A stretch of DNA of 64,000 nt from JAVBQL01 sp031549085 (GCA_031549085.1 JAVBQL010000010.1:47491-111490), one strand, 5' to 3'. Counted from the first letter of the stretch, positions 43,936 to 53,536 are shown. Translations and numbers: made by a program. The notes: generated by a model from the sequence alone, not told the origin.

Positions 43936-45124
43936 ATGGTTTTAAAAAATCTTTCTCATCTATCTTATTTGGATAGTGCTCTAGAACAACATTATACAAC
44001 TTTTCCATTCTTTTAACATGGTTCTCTGCTGTAAATCTCTCCGATATTTCACTGCTACCAATTGAATATTGTCTTAATTTCTCCTCATCTTTCAACAGTG
44101 CATCAAGCTTTATAAATAGCTCTTCATCACTATCTACAAGATGACCATTAATCCCCTCTTGAACAAGATCCATATAGCTATCATCTTTTCTAACAATCAC
44201 AGGAAGCCCGCACATAATAGCCTCTATTATAGTCATAGGCTGCACCTCGCTAAGAGATGATGTCAAAAAGATTGTTGAAATTGAGTAGAAACGGTAGACC
44301 AGATCCCAATTTACAAAACCAGTAAAGACAAAACGCTTCTCCATTCCAATCTTTTTGGCCCTCTTTATAAGTTCATTAAGCTCCGGCCCATCACCTACAA
44401 ATATCATCTTGGCACTGCTGTTTTTTTTCATTATCTCAGTTACAGTATCAAAGAGTTCACAGACCCTCTTCTCTTTACCAATTCTACCAACAAATATCAT
44501 TAGCTTATCTTTTTTTGAGAGACCAAATTTATTTCTGATATCACTGATCTCTCTCTCAGTAATTACTGATGATTTAAACTTTGATACATCTATTCCATTA
44601 TTTATAACAACTATGGGTACTTCAGGGATTATCTCTCTATTATATTTTTGGATTTTCACAGATGGGGCAACATTAGCCGTGATCTTTTTTAAGAATATTC
44701 TCATTATTCTTTGAACCATCTTTGAAGTTAATATTTTTCCATTTAGGATATAGTGAGTATAGCTCTCCCACATAGTATGCGATGTATGTATATGGGGGAT
44801 CTTGAGTTTTTTAGCAACAAGCTTCCCTGAGTAACCAAGTGAAAACTCAGTATGAGTATGAATCAAATCTATATTTCTTTTCTTTATAAATCTTGTAACC
44901 GCACCCTGATTTACAATTCCCACCATCTGCTCTGTACCAAGCCCTGCTTTTATAGCTGGCATACGAAAAACATCATCATCTTCATCATCATAGTCTGGAA
45001 CTTCAGGGGTCATTACAATAACCTCATGTCCGCGAGCCTTAAGCCCATCTTTCAGCTGAATAATAGAGGTAACCACCCCATTCTTAATAGGCAGATAACA
45101 ATCTGTAAAAATAGCAATTCTCAT
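43928..45124 (-). CDS. GT4-family glycosyltransferase
   Basis: This GT-B enzyme of about 398 residues starts best at ATG 45124 (M-R-I-A-I-F-T-D-C-Y-L-P); a TTG at 45160 would add a poor extension. It has H-T-H-T-E-F-S-L-G-Y-S-G near 90 and M-I-F-V-G-R-I-G-K-E-K-R near 207. The C-terminal E-V-Q-P-M-T-I-I-E-A-I-M-C-G-L-P-V-I motif with the usual GT4 Glu lies near 295-312. The sequence resembles diacylglycerol or phosphatidylinositol-type glucosyltransferases, so a glycolipid product is possible. It is probably co-transcribed with larB. Confidence 0.9.
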   Translation of the reverse strand: MRIAIFTDCYLPIKNGVVTSIIQLKDGLKARGHEVIVMTPEVPDYDDEDDDVFRMPAIKAGLGTEQMVGIVNQGAVTRFIKKRNIDLIHTHTEFSLGYSGKLVAKKLKIPHIHTSHTMWESYTHYILNGKILTSKMVQRIMRIFLKKITANVAPSVKIQKYNREIIPEVPIVVINNGIDVSKFKSSVITEREISDIRNKFGLSKKDKLMIFVGRIGKEKRVCELFDTVTEIMKKNSSAKMIFVGDGPELNELIKRAKKIGMEKRFVFTGFVNWDLVYRFYSISTIFLTSSLSEVQPMTIIEAIMCGLPVIVRKDDSYMDLVQEGINGHLVDSDEELFIKLDALLKDEEKLRQYSIGSSEISERFTAENHVKRMEKLYNVVLEHYPNKIDEKDFLKPYE

Positions 45125-45272
45125 AGATGATATTATATATGAAAAATAGTGCTCTTGCAACTATTATCTATAAATTCTTCAATTGTAAATAATCTTACAA
45201 AAACAAACTGAAAAAATAAATTTATTTGATAGTAGCTATAAGTTGCAATATCAAGTATATTTTGCTTGTTTG

Positions 45273-45367
45273 TATAGTAATATAAGGATATATAACAAAG
45301 ATTCTGTATATTTTTGCCGAAAGCAAAAATCAAACAAAATTGACTTATATATCCTTATATTACTATA
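45273..45367 (+). repeat. A-type long hairpin repeat, copy A6
   Basis: A perfect 21-bp A+T stem (45273-45293 with 45347-45367), unrelated in sequence to the other stems, flanks the core AACAAAGATTCTGT ... ACAAAATTGACTT, with a TTTTTGC-CGAAA-GCAAAAA inner hairpin. Confidence 0.85.
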
Positions 45368-45435
45368 TAAATAAAAAATTGATAGGCATTATCTTAAAAC
45401 AGCCAAATCTATCTCTTTTCTTGGAATAAAAATCA

Positions 45436-45464
45436 CCCCTTTTATTTAAAGGGGGCAAGGGGGA
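45436..45464 (+). repeat. B-type hairpin, copy B5 (partner of A6)
   Basis: CCCCTTTTATTTAAAGGGGG is followed by CAAGGGGGAT and TAGAAAA. It lies 68 bp downstream of A6 in A orientation. Confidence 0.75.
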
Positions 45465-45494
45465 TTAGAAAAAAAGCTTACCCCCCTACCTCAT

Positions 45495-47306
45495 CTATTT
45501 CAAGTAGAGATACTCAATTTCTGTACCCATAAGGGTGTCATAATAGACATTCTCCCACCTATTTTTACACGCCCAAAAGCTATATGTGTAGACAGTATAG
45601 ATAAGTGGCACCTCATCAAGCAGTATCCTTTGATACTCATCCCAGATAACTTTTGCCTTCTCATTATCAACAGTGAATGAGCCCTCATTATATAGGTAGT
45701 CAATTCTAGCCTCCCACTCTGTGGCTGGCTTCTCTTGAAGTGGATACCAGATATGAAAATTGCCGCTTGATTGCCAAACATTTATCCCACTTGTTGGCCA
45801 ATAGTTTGCCCCAAGCCCCACCATAACCACCTGCCAATCATATGTTTTTATAATTCCATCAACCAGCTTCTGAAAATCTACAGGCTTAAGTTTTGCAGTG
45901 ACCCCAATATCTGCCAAATCATCAATAAATATACTTAAGATATCGAGTGCAATTTGGTTATCAGCCCCACAATTGATATCAAATTCTATCTTAACACCAT
46001 CTTTATCATACATAAAATTATCACTTCCAACATAGCAGCCCATATTTTTCAATAGTTCAACAGCGCGCTCTGGATTAAAAATATACTCTTGCTTTATATT
46101 CTCATCAAAAAAGGGATTAGCCTTAGCAAAAAAGTAGTAAGCTGGCTCTGCAAGCCCTCTGTAGACTTGGCTAACAATCCTATCTCTATTAAACATAGAG
46201 CTCATTGCTTGTCTAAATCGCTTATCTGTAAACCACTTATAGAACTTCTTATTTTTATTTATTGGATTTTGGTTGAAAGTTATAAAGCTCGCACCAAGAG
46301 ACGCACCGCCATTATAGACACTATAATCCGTACCACTTTTTGATACCAACTCCTCAAGTTCATAGGGCTTAACTATATGAGAGTCCAAATTGCCACTCTT
46401 AAAGAGCAAAAATTTGGTATTATCATCTGGAATTATCTTATATAAAATTGTCTCTATATATGGATAGCTTGTGTTATGAGAATCTTTTTTAAAGTAGTTT
46501 TTATTCCTCTTTAAAACAACTCTAACCCCAACTTCATACTCCCAGATATAAAACTTTCCGCATGATGGAATCTTCTTTACATCGCCATCAACGCTAAAGG
46601 CATTTAAAAGCCCCTCAATGCCCTCCTCATTTTTTATCTTCTCAAACATAAACTTTGGGCCAAAGGTTGTGTTTGATGAGAGGATAGGATTTGCAATCAC
46701 TCTTGGATAGTGAAAAACAAAATTTAGGTTATCTATCTTCTCTATAGTTACCCTCTTCTGAGAGCCATCTTTCATAGTAATAAATTGGCTTGAGTAACCA
46801 GGAAGCTGCAAATTCTTCTCTCCATCTATCTCATCATACCAAAAAACAACATCATCTGATGTAATTTTAACTTTCACTTTATCATCAGGTGTTGTCCAAT
46901 ATAGATCATCTCTTAATGTATAGTAGACATCAAGCGTGTCGGCTGCCTCATCGACCTCAACCCTAAAGCTTGCTAGATTTGGAGTAAACTCCTTTTTGTA
47001 GGCATCATAATCAACAAGTGACTCATATAGAACATCTATCACTGTTCTAGAATCGACATCTCTTGCTGTTAGCGTATTAAAAGTTTTTGGATCATTTGAT
47101 AAGGTAGAGACCCATTCTCCACCAACCTTACCCTCTTTATAGTCTGGAGGGCCAAACTTTATTACCGTTTTATTCAAGGTCTCATTTTTTTTAGAGTTCT
47201 TTATTAATTCAATTTCAGAGCTATTATACTCCTCATCTTTTGAGCAGCCAACAAATAAAAGCAGCGATATTGTTATTAAAGAGAATAAATTGCCGATATT
47301 TTTCAT
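45495..47306 (-). CDS. Family 5 extracellular solute-binding lipoprotein (peptide/oligopeptide type)
   Basis: The start is ATG 47306, five bases after AAGGTGG; a GTG three codons earlier lacks a signal. The lipobox L-F-V-G-C is near residue 21. The 603-residue protein follows the SBP_bac_5 pattern: V-S-T-L-S-N-D-P-K-T-F-N-T-L near 65, V-L-Y-E-S-L-V-D-Y near 87, K-I-T-S-D-D-V-V-F-W near 148, F-R-Q-A-M-S-S-M-F-N-R-D near 368, and P-E-R-A-V-E-L-L-K near 410. It binds peptides or other solutes for an ABC importer, but no permease gene is adjacent. Such orphan binding proteins are frequent in spirochaetes. Confidence 0.9.
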   Translation of the reverse strand: MKNIGNLFSLITISLLLFVGCSKDEEYNSSEIELIKNSKKNETLNKTVIKFGPPDYKEGKVGGEWVSTLSNDPKTFNTLTARDVDSRTVIDVLYESLVDYDAYKKEFTPNLASFRVEVDEAADTLDVYYTLRDDLYWTTPDDKVKVKITSDDVVFWYDEIDGEKNLQLPGYSSQFITMKDGSQKRVTIEKIDNLNFVFHYPRVIANPILSSNTTFGPKFMFEKIKNEEGIEGLLNAFSVDGDVKKIPSCGKFYIWEYEVGVRVVLKRNKNYFKKDSHNTSYPYIETILYKIIPDDNTKFLLFKSGNLDSHIVKPYELEELVSKSGTDYSVYNGGASLGASFITFNQNPINKNKKFYKWFTDKRFRQAMSSMFNRDRIVSQVYRGLAEPAYYFFAKANPFFDENIKQEYIFNPERAVELLKNMGCYVGSDNFMYDKDGVKIEFDINCGADNQIALDILSIFIDDLADIGVTAKLKPVDFQKLVDGIIKTYDWQVVMVGLGANYWPTSGINVWQSSGNFHIWYPLQEKPATEWEARIDYLYNEGSFTVDNEKAKVIWDEYQRILLDEVPLIYTVYTYSFWACKNRWENVYYDTLMGTEIEYLYLK

Positions 47307-47401
47307 GGCTGCCACCTTAAAAAAAAAGAGATAAAATCTTTATAGATAATAGAGAGAAGTTTGTCAATTTAAAAAAATAGAATTGTTGCTAATATTTTTT
47401 G

Positions 47402-47430
47402 TTGACAATATTGCTTTTTTTTGATAACTA
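47402..47430 (+). promoter_or_regulatory. Candidate promoter of rpsT
   Basis: TTGACA at 47402-47407, 17 bp, TAACTA at 47425-47430. The -35 is perfect and the position suits rpsT, 54 bp downstream. Confidence 0.5.
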
Positions 47431-47483
47431 CTATTTATACATTTTACGATATAGTTTGTGTTTAGATATTTTAAGGAGTCATG

Positions 47484-47762
47484 ATGACTAAAAAGTCTGT
47501 ACTAAAAAGAGAACATCAAAACGTTGTGAGAAGAGCGAGAAATCGTGTTATCAAATCAAAAGTTCACACTGCAAAGATAAGATTAGTTGAAGCTATCAAT
47601 AAAAAAGATAAAGAAGATGTTGATAAAAGATTCAGAACTTTTATGAGCGAAGTTGATAAAGCTGTAAAAAAGGGAATATTTCACAAAAACAAGGGTGCAA
47701 GACTTAAATCTCGTGCAAATAAGGCTATAAAAGTAGCTTTTGCAATAGAGTCTGCAAAATAA
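47484..47762 (+). CDS. rpsT: Ribosomal protein S20
   Basis: The 92-residue basic protein matches bS20: K-K-S-V-L-K-R-E-H-Q-N-V-V-R-R-A-R-N-R near the start, and a C-terminal helix with H-K-N-K-G-A-R-L-K-S-R-A-N-K-A. It binds 16S rRNA during early assembly of the small subunit. Two ATG codons abut; the second (47484) has the better spacing from AAGGAG. An HU gene follows after 11 bp. Confidence 0.95.
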   Translation: MTKKSVLKREHQNVVRRARNRVIKSKVHTAKIRLVEAINKKDKEDVDKRFRTFMSEVDKAVKKGIFHKNKGARLKSRANKAIKVAFAIESAK

Positions 47763-47773
47763 TAGTAAGCAAT

Positions 47774-48088
47774 ATGACTAAAAAAGATTTAACAGATCTA
47801 TTTCATGATTCCTTACAGAAAAATCTTCCATCTGTGAAGTTTTCTAAGCAAAATGTAGTCGTTATGATTGATACATTTTTTACTGTTCTTTCAGATGCCA
47901 TATCTGATGGCAATACTATAGAGCTGCGTGGTTTCGGAACATTCAAAACTAAAATTAGAAAAGAGAAAGAGATAAAGAAACCAACAACAAATGATAAAAT
48001 TTTATTAAAAGAGACTGCAATCCCTATATTTAAACCTGGAAAATATTTAAAAAAAATAACTGAAGAGAAATTTTATAAAAAAAATTAG
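47774..48088 (+). CDS. HU/IHF-family DNA-binding protein
   Basis: This 104-residue histone-like protein has the dimer-forming N-terminal helices and the beta-arm region R-G-F-G-T-F-K-T-K-I-R near 55, with K-P-G-K-Y-L-K-K near 90. The arm reads K-K-P-T-T-N-D-K-I rather than the classical R-N-P. It bends DNA and helps pack the nucleoid. It is probably co-transcribed with rpsT. Confidence 0.9.
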   Translation: MTKKDLTDLFHDSLQKNLPSVKFSKQNVVVMIDTFFTVLSDAISDGNTIELRGFGTFKTKIRKEKEIKKPTTNDKILLKETAIPIFKPGKYLKKITEEKFYKKN

Positions 48089-48159
48089 TGTTTTAAAAAA
48101 ATATTTTATAATATTTATATCTTTTATTTTTAAATTTATTAAATTAAAAAGAGAAAGCT

Positions 48160-48504
48160 TTGTTAGATAACTACTACAATAACAAAAAAATTAAAAGTAT
48201 TCTTGGAACGAGTAGCTCACTAGATGGAAAACTCTATTTTAATGACTCTGTAAAAATTAATGGTTCATTCAAAGGAACAATAAACTCTTCTGGTACACTT
48301 ATAATAGGTGATAAAGCAAAAGTAGAGGCGAATATTAATGCCAAAGCACTTGTATCATATGGTAAATTAGATGGTGATGTAGTGGCTGAAGAGAGTATAG
48401 AGCTGTTCTACCCTTCTGAAATGAATGGTAACGTAAAAACAAAAAAGATAAAAATTTCTGATGGTGTTATATTTAAAGGAAACTGCGACATAATTTCAAA
48501 TTAG
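48160..48504 (+). CDS. Bactofilin
   Basis: The 114-residue protein is a DUF583/bactofilin domain: I-L-G-T-S-S-S-L-D-G-K-L-Y-F near 13, then repeated short strands such as I-N-G-S-F-K-G-T-I-N-S-S-G-T-L-I-I-G and V-E-A-N-I-N-A-K. Bactofilins form nucleotide-free filaments that place wall-synthesis or other machinery and help set cell shape; in Leptospira and other bacteria they affect helix form. The start TTG 48160 is supported by AGAGAAAG. The short tails around the domain are typical. Confidence 0.9.
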   Translation: MLDNYYNNKKIKSILGTSSSLDGKLYFNDSVKINGSFKGTINSSGTLIIGDKAKVEANINAKALVSYGKLDGDVVAEESIELFYPSEMNGNVKTKKIKISDGVIFKGNCDIISN

Positions 48505-48763
48505 ATTTTATAATAATAAAAAAATCTTAATCAATAATTTATAATATATTTAAAATAAAACTTTTATATAAAACTAAAAAGAGGCTTAAAAAAATTAAGA
48601 GATCTTCTATATTTAGATTTTATATATTCTTTTATTATATAATAAAGGGTATCAAACCCTTTGCTGACCTGCATCGCTTAGATTGTGTAAAAAAAGTTTT
48701 CACATTATTCTTAAGCTTAAGTTGGTCAATAAACATATAATCAAGCTTTATTTGGGGAAAAAA
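48505..48763. other. Leader of rho
   Basis: No gene is seen. A small hairpin AAAGGG/CCCTTT lies at about 48643-48661. The 260-bp length would suit Rho-type autoregulation, but no specific element is recognised. Confidence 0.4.
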
Positions 48764-50254
48764 ATGAGTGATGAAACTATTAATGGAAGCGTAGATGAGC
48801 TTAGTCAAGTAGCAATGGATAGCAACAAAGAGACCACTAACAAAATTGAAAATGGAAAGATTACAAAAAGTGTTGAGAGTCTAAAAAAGAGAAAGAGGGT
48901 GCTTGTTGTCGAGACAAAGACTAAAAGTAACAAAAATCATAACAATAATGGAAATGGTAATGGCAATGAGTATAAAAATAATCCAAATGCTCCAAGATTA
49001 AATATAAATGATTTAACAAATATGACCATCAGCAAACTGAAAGAGGAGGCTGAAAAATCTGGGGTTAATCTTGAAAACTTGGGCTCTATGAAAAAGCAAG
49101 ATCTGATATTTTGTATCTTAAAGAACCATACAGACCAAGATGGTATTATACACGCCTCTGGTGTTCTTGAGATTTTAGCTGATGGCTATGGATTTTTAAG
49201 ATCATCTAACTACAGCTACCTTTCAGGCCCAGATGATATATACATATCCCCTAGCCAAATAAGACTATTTGGCTTGAAGACAGGAGACACAGTAAGTGGA
49301 CAGATAAGATCCCCAAAAGAGGGAGAAAAATATTTTGCATTACTTAGAGTTGAGAGTGTAAATGGCGAGCCGCCAGAATCGGCAACCAACAGAATACTGT
49401 TTGATAACTTGACACCCCTTCACCCTGATGAAAAGTTCACACTATCAGGAAAAGATACATGCAACCTTACAACAAGAATAATAGACCTCTTTACACCAAT
49501 AGGTAAAGGGCAGCGTGGCCTAATTGTTGCGCCACCAAAGACTGGTAAAACGACAATATTACAAACTATAACAAATGCAATCTCTGCAAATCATCCCGAG
49601 GCATATCTAATTATGCTTTTGATAGATGAGCGACCAGAAGAGGTTACTGAGATGCAGAGAAGTGTAAAGGCTGAAGTGGTTAGCTCAACTTTTGACGAAC
49701 CTGCTACCCGCCACGTACAGGTAGCTGAGATGGTACTTGAAAAAGCAAAACGCCTTGTAGAGCATAAAAAAGATGTTGTAATAGTGCTAGACTCAATCAC
49801 ACGTCTTGCTCGCGCATACAACCAAGTGGTTCCAACCTCTGGAAAGATATTATCAGGTGGTGTTGATTCTAATGCCCTTCATAAACCAAAGAAGTTCTTT
49901 GGTGCTGCACGTAATATCGAGGAGGGTGGAAGTTTAACAATTATTGCAACAGGTTTGGTTGAGACTGGTTCAAAGATGGATGAAGTTATATTTGAAGAAT
50001 TTAAGGGAACTGGAAATATGGAGCTTGCACTTGATAGAAAAATGTCTGACAAGAGAATATTCCCATCTATAAATATAAAAAAATCTGGAACAAGAAAAGA
50101 GGAGCTTCTTCTTAATGATAAAGAGCTTCAAAAAATGTGGATATTAAGAAAGGCATTAAGTAATATGGAAGATTTGGAGCTATTGGAGTTCTTAATTGAT
50201 AAAATGAAAAGAACCAAAGATAATGAGGCTTTTCTTGACTCTATGAATCAATAA
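48764..50254 (+). CDS. rho: Transcription termination factor Rho
   Basis: The start is ATG 48764 after TTTGGGG, giving 496 residues. An extra N-terminal stretch of about 75 residues is charged and Asn-rich (N-N-N-G-N-G-N-G-N). The Rho N domain (M-T-I-S-K-L-K-E-E-A) follows. The RNA-binding cold-shock fold has D-G-Y-G-F-L-R near 133, and the ATPase has P-P-K-T-G-K-T-T near 258 and V-V-I-V-L-D-S-I-T-R-L near 341. The Q-loop region G-G-V-D-S-N-A-L is present. It ends untranslated transcripts. rpmE follows after 82 bp, a common pairing. Confidence 0.97.
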   Translation: MSDETINGSVDELSQVAMDSNKETTNKIENGKITKSVESLKKRKRVLVVETKTKSNKNHNNNGNGNGNEYKNNPNAPRLNINDLTNMTISKLKEEAEKSGVNLENLGSMKKQDLIFCILKNHTDQDGIIHASGVLEILADGYGFLRSSNYSYLSGPDDIYISPSQIRLFGLKTGDTVSGQIRSPKEGEKYFALLRVESVNGEPPESATNRILFDNLTPLHPDEKFTLSGKDTCNLTTRIIDLFTPIGKGQRGLIVAPPKTGKTTILQTITNAISANHPEAYLIMLLIDERPEEVTEMQRSVKAEVVSSTFDEPATRHVQVAEMVLEKAKRLVEHKKDVVIVLDSITRLARAYNQVVPTSGKILSGGVDSNALHKPKKFFGAARNIEEGGSLTIIATGLVETGSKMDEVIFEEFKGTGNMELALDRKMSDKRIFPSINIKKSGTRKEELLLNDKELQKMWILRKALSNMEDLELLEFLIDKMKRTKDNEAFLDSMNQ

Positions 50255-50336
50255 TTAGAGAGCCGATTTTTAAACTTTAATATTGACTTTATAGCAAAAA
50301 ATATATATATTTCTAAAACAATTAGGAGTAAAAGCG

Positions 50337-50537
50337 ATGAAAAAAGGAATACATCCAAAATATGAGGAAGCAACAGTAAAATGTGCTTGCGGAAACACTT
50401 TTAAAACAAGATCTACAGTAAAAAATATAAATACTGAAATTTGTTCAGCATGTCATCCATTCTATACTGGTAAACAGACTCTGGTTGACACTGCTGGTAG
50501 AATTGAGAAATTTAACAACAGATATAAGGTAAAATGA
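50337..50537 (+). CDS. rpmE: Ribosomal protein L31 (zinc-binding form)
   Basis: The 66-residue protein begins M-K-K-G-I-H-P-K-Y and contains four zinc ligands, C-A-C-G near 16 and C-S-A-C near 37, then H-P-F-Y-T-G-K-Q. It is the C-plus type of bL31, found at the ribosomal subunit bridge. TTAGGAG lies before ATG 50337. The next gene starts 6 bp after its stop. Confidence 0.97.
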   Translation: MKKGIHPKYEEATVKCACGNTFKTRSTVKNINTEICSACHPFYTGKQTLVDTAGRIEKFNNRYKVK

Positions 50538-50543
50538 TAGTCT

Positions 50544-52607
50544 GTGGAGAATAGTCTATTAGAATTGATGTCTCCAGCCGGTTCATTGGAGAGTTTTCTC
50601 TCTGCAATTGAGGCTGGAGCGGATTCTATATATCTTGGATTAAAGAAATTTAATGCAAGAGTTCCCGCAAAAAACTTTACAATCAATCAACTTAAAAAAA
50701 TTACAACCTATGCACATTCAAAAAATGTAAAAATATATATTACTCTAAATATAGATCTAAAATCAAATGAACTATTTGAAGCATCACAAATAGTCTCTTT
50801 AGTAGATAAATTAAATATAGATGCTTTAATAGTAAGAGACTTTTCACTTCTTTTAATCATCAAAAATTTCTTTCCAAGTATAGAAGTACACCTCTCAACC
50901 CAAACAGCAGTAGACTCATCATATGGAGTATCTTTTCTAAGAAATTACCCAGTAAAAAGAGTAGTGCTTGCAAGGGAGCTTGAGTTAACTGAAATAGAGA
51001 AGTGCTCAAAATTAGATAATATAGAGACTGAAATATTTGTAGAGGGCTCTATGTGTTTCTCTGTCTCTGGAAGGTGTTTGATATCATCATTTGTAGGTGG
51101 AAAGAGTGGTAACCGTGGTTCATGCACTGCTCCATGCCGCGTTGAGTGGCAATTAAACAGTGATAAAAAAAGCTTTTTCTCTATGAGAGATTTGATGCTG
51201 ATTGATGAATTAGAAAAGGTAAAGTCTGTAGGAGTAAAAGCCTTAAAAATTGAGGGAAGATTAAAAAATTATGAGTGGGTAAAGACTATTACTTCTATAT
51301 ATAGAGAGGCTCTTAATAATGAGAAATTTGATATAAATAAGCTAAAATTAAAATTATCAAACTACTCTGCAAGAGAAAAGACAAATGGTCATATATATAG
51401 CCATACCAATTTAATTGGCGATAACAAAGAGTGGTCAAATTATAAAAAAGAGAAAACTTCTCTGCCAGTTGATATAGAACTATTTAATGAGAAAAAGCTA
51501 ATAGATATAGCTATTAATGATGATAAAATAAAAATAGGTATCATTATAGATTCTATTAATAAAACTAAAGAATATGATAGAATATCAGAGCCTCCTAAAA
51601 AGGGGAAGCCTTATAGTTTAAACTGTATTATTGATAAAATAAAAGAGGATCTATTTTTTGATGAGTTTGAGGTTACTTTAGATAGCGGTTCTGATATTTT
51701 GACATCTGGAGTCTTTTTAAATAGTTTACTAGCTGATATAAAAAAAGAGATTAGAAATATTATTGATGAAACAGAGACACTTCCAGAGTTAAACGAAAAA
51801 ATAATCAGTTTCATAACTCCAAAACAGGTTTTTAAAACAAAAGAAAAACTATTAGGCTCTAAGCCAGACAAGATAATAATTCTATCAAGTGACATAGATA
51901 AATTTTTTGATAAGACAAAAATCAAAGAGATAACAACCATTCAAATATATATTAATTCAAATATAGACATTAAAAAGCTTAAAAATCTTTCTAATAACTA
52001 TGAAATAGTTATTTCACTTCCAACAATGATATATGAGAGTAATGTTCAAAATATTAAAAATCAAATTAATAATATTTTAAATAGTGGTTTTACAAATTTT
52101 CAAGCAAACTCTCTTACTGGAGTGGAGATATTAAAGAGTATTGATTGTAATAGGTCTGTTGGCTATGGTTTGCCTGTTTTGAATCATCTTGCAGCTAACT
52201 TTTTTTATGAGAATGGTTATAAATCTGTAACTGCCTCTCTTGAAGCGGATTCCTCAATATTAAAATCACTCTCAAACTTTGTAGAAAATAGTATTGAAAT
52301 AGTGGTATTTTCAAAAGTAGAGCTATTTACTTCCAGGGTAGAATCAGAGTATTTTAAAAATAGAAACCTATTTAAAGATAAGTATATTGAAATGGAGTGT
52401 TTTAAACAGAATGAAAATAGCGTTTTTGTATCAAAAATGCCATTTTCATTAATGGGTGATAAGATAAAACTGGAAAAAATATATTTTGACTCTTTAATTG
52501 CTGACTTAAGATATTTTGACTCGCCATACGATATTATAACAAAGATATTATCAGATAATTATAGAGGTGAAACTACCACCTTTAACTTCTACAGAAAACT
52601 ACAGTGA
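50544..52607 (+). CDS. U32-family peptidase-like protein
   Basis: The 687-residue protein starts at GTG 50544. It opens L-M-S-P-A-G-S-L-E-S-F near 8 and A-G-A-D-S-I-Y-L-G near 24. The U32 signature S-M-C-F-S-V-S-G-R-C-L-I-S-S near 166 is followed by S-G-N-R-G-S-C-T-A-P-C-R near 190, giving the family's conserved cysteines. Relatives such as RlhA and TrhP take part in 23S rRNA or tRNA hydroxylation; others were first described as collagenases. The second half is divergent. Its GTG is only 6 bp after rpmE. Confidence 0.9.
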   Translation: MENSLLELMSPAGSLESFLSAIEAGADSIYLGLKKFNARVPAKNFTINQLKKITTYAHSKNVKIYITLNIDLKSNELFEASQIVSLVDKLNIDALIVRDFSLLLIIKNFFPSIEVHLSTQTAVDSSYGVSFLRNYPVKRVVLARELELTEIEKCSKLDNIETEIFVEGSMCFSVSGRCLISSFVGGKSGNRGSCTAPCRVEWQLNSDKKSFFSMRDLMLIDELEKVKSVGVKALKIEGRLKNYEWVKTITSIYREALNNEKFDINKLKLKLSNYSAREKTNGHIYSHTNLIGDNKEWSNYKKEKTSLPVDIELFNEKKLIDIAINDDKIKIGIIIDSINKTKEYDRISEPPKKGKPYSLNCIIDKIKEDLFFDEFEVTLDSGSDILTSGVFLNSLLADIKKEIRNIIDETETLPELNEKIISFITPKQVFKTKEKLLGSKPDKIIILSSDIDKFFDKTKIKEITTIQIYINSNIDIKKLKNLSNNYEIVISLPTMIYESNVQNIKNQINNILNSGFTNFQANSLTGVEILKSIDCNRSVGYGLPVLNHLAANFFYENGYKSVTASLEADSSILKSLSNFVENSIEIVVFSKVELFTSRVESEYFKNRNLFKDKYIEMECFKQNENSVFVSKMPFSLMGDKIKLEKIYFDSLIADLRYFDSPYDIITKILSDNYRGETTTFNFYRKLQ

Positions 52608-53482
52608 AAAATAGCAGCATATTTTTACTAATAATATTTATCATACTACTAACAAATTGTACTCATAAGATTAAAAAATCCTATATAGATATTACTCCGC
52701 CATCATTATCTTGTCATATGATTTTGGAAGATAGAGTACTTTTCCAATTTGATGAACCAGTTTCAAACTTTGAGCTTTTTCTAAATAATAATGAAAAGAC
52801 AATTGATATAATAAAGATAGTTCCACACATTCCAAAAAATAATTTTTTTGTAGATAGTAATTTTTTTAGTAAAAACTACTCAAATATTATTATAAAAGTG
52901 TCTGATACAGAAAATAATGAAAATATAATAGAAGTCTCCAAAGTTGTTATAAATATGGAAGAGACAAAACTTTCCATAGCTATGCTTCAGCTAAAACATT
53001 CAAAAACAAATAACCAAAAATTAAAAATAGTAAACAGAAAAACTGGTACTCTTGATGGAATGAAAATAGTTATACTCTTTGCCAATGCTAAAAGAATTGA
53101 GCTGCCATTTATAGATGAGAAAATAGAAGAATTAAATGAACTAAATTTTGAAGTTATATATAACAAAAATAGTAACAACAAAAATGAGATACTATTTTCA
53201 AAAAAAGATACAAAAATAGAGCTTAATTCCAGATTATCAGAGAACTATGGTGCTATTTTGATAAAAAATTATAAAAATGAGGTTGTTGACTATATAATAT
53301 ATTATAATTCTAAAAAGAATAGTTTAGAGACTTTACATACAAAGAAGAATTTTATAAAAATTATGAATGAACTAAAAAATGAGCCTAATATAGATCTTAA
53401 TAAAATAGTAGATATAAATGGAATCTCATCAAAGAGACCCATAACCAGAGTGGGTAATGATTTTGTAATAGGTATTTTCTAA
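52604..53482 (+). CDS. Lipoprotein, possible lamin-tail-like domain
   Basis: GTG 52604 overlaps the U32 stop by 4 bases. The signal L-L-I-I-F-I-I-L-L-T-N-C places the lipid Cys near 19. The 270-residue mature part is strand-rich; residues about 130-235 (L-K-I-V-N-R-K-T-G-T-L-D-G-M-K-I-V and A-I-L-I-K-N-Y-K-N-E-V-V-D-Y-I) have the spacing of bacterial lamin-tail domains, but this match is weak. The protein is Asn/Lys/Ile-rich. Coupling to the U32 gene implies joint expression; the role is unknown. Confidence 0.6.
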   Translation: MKNSSIFLLIIFIILLTNCTHKIKKSYIDITPPSLSCHMILEDRVLFQFDEPVSNFELFLNNNEKTIDIIKIVPHIPKNNFFVDSNFFSKNYSNIIIKVSDTENNENIIEVSKVVINMEETKLSIAMLQLKHSKTNNQKLKIVNRKTGTLDGMKIVILFANAKRIELPFIDEKIEELNELNFEVIYNKNSNNKNEILFSKKDTKIELNSRLSENYGAILIKNYKNEVVDYIIYYNSKKNSLETLHTKKNFIKIMNELKNEPNIDLNKIVDINGISSKRPITRVGNDFVIGIF

Positions 53483-53536
53483 ACCGGACTACAGTTATCA
53501 CACTTAAGCAAGTTGCATATAAACAGGCAAGTGGAT

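Larger units (their letters stand above)
45125..45494. other. Intergenic region with an A-B repeat
   Basis: No gene is seen. Copy A6 and copy B5 fill most of it; a second C-run (ACCCCCC, 45480-45486) abuts the solute-binding gene end. Confidence 0.7.

Noticed and set aside
48643..48661. Hairpin in the rho leader as a terminator
   Set aside because: Only a 6-bp stem with no T run after it.
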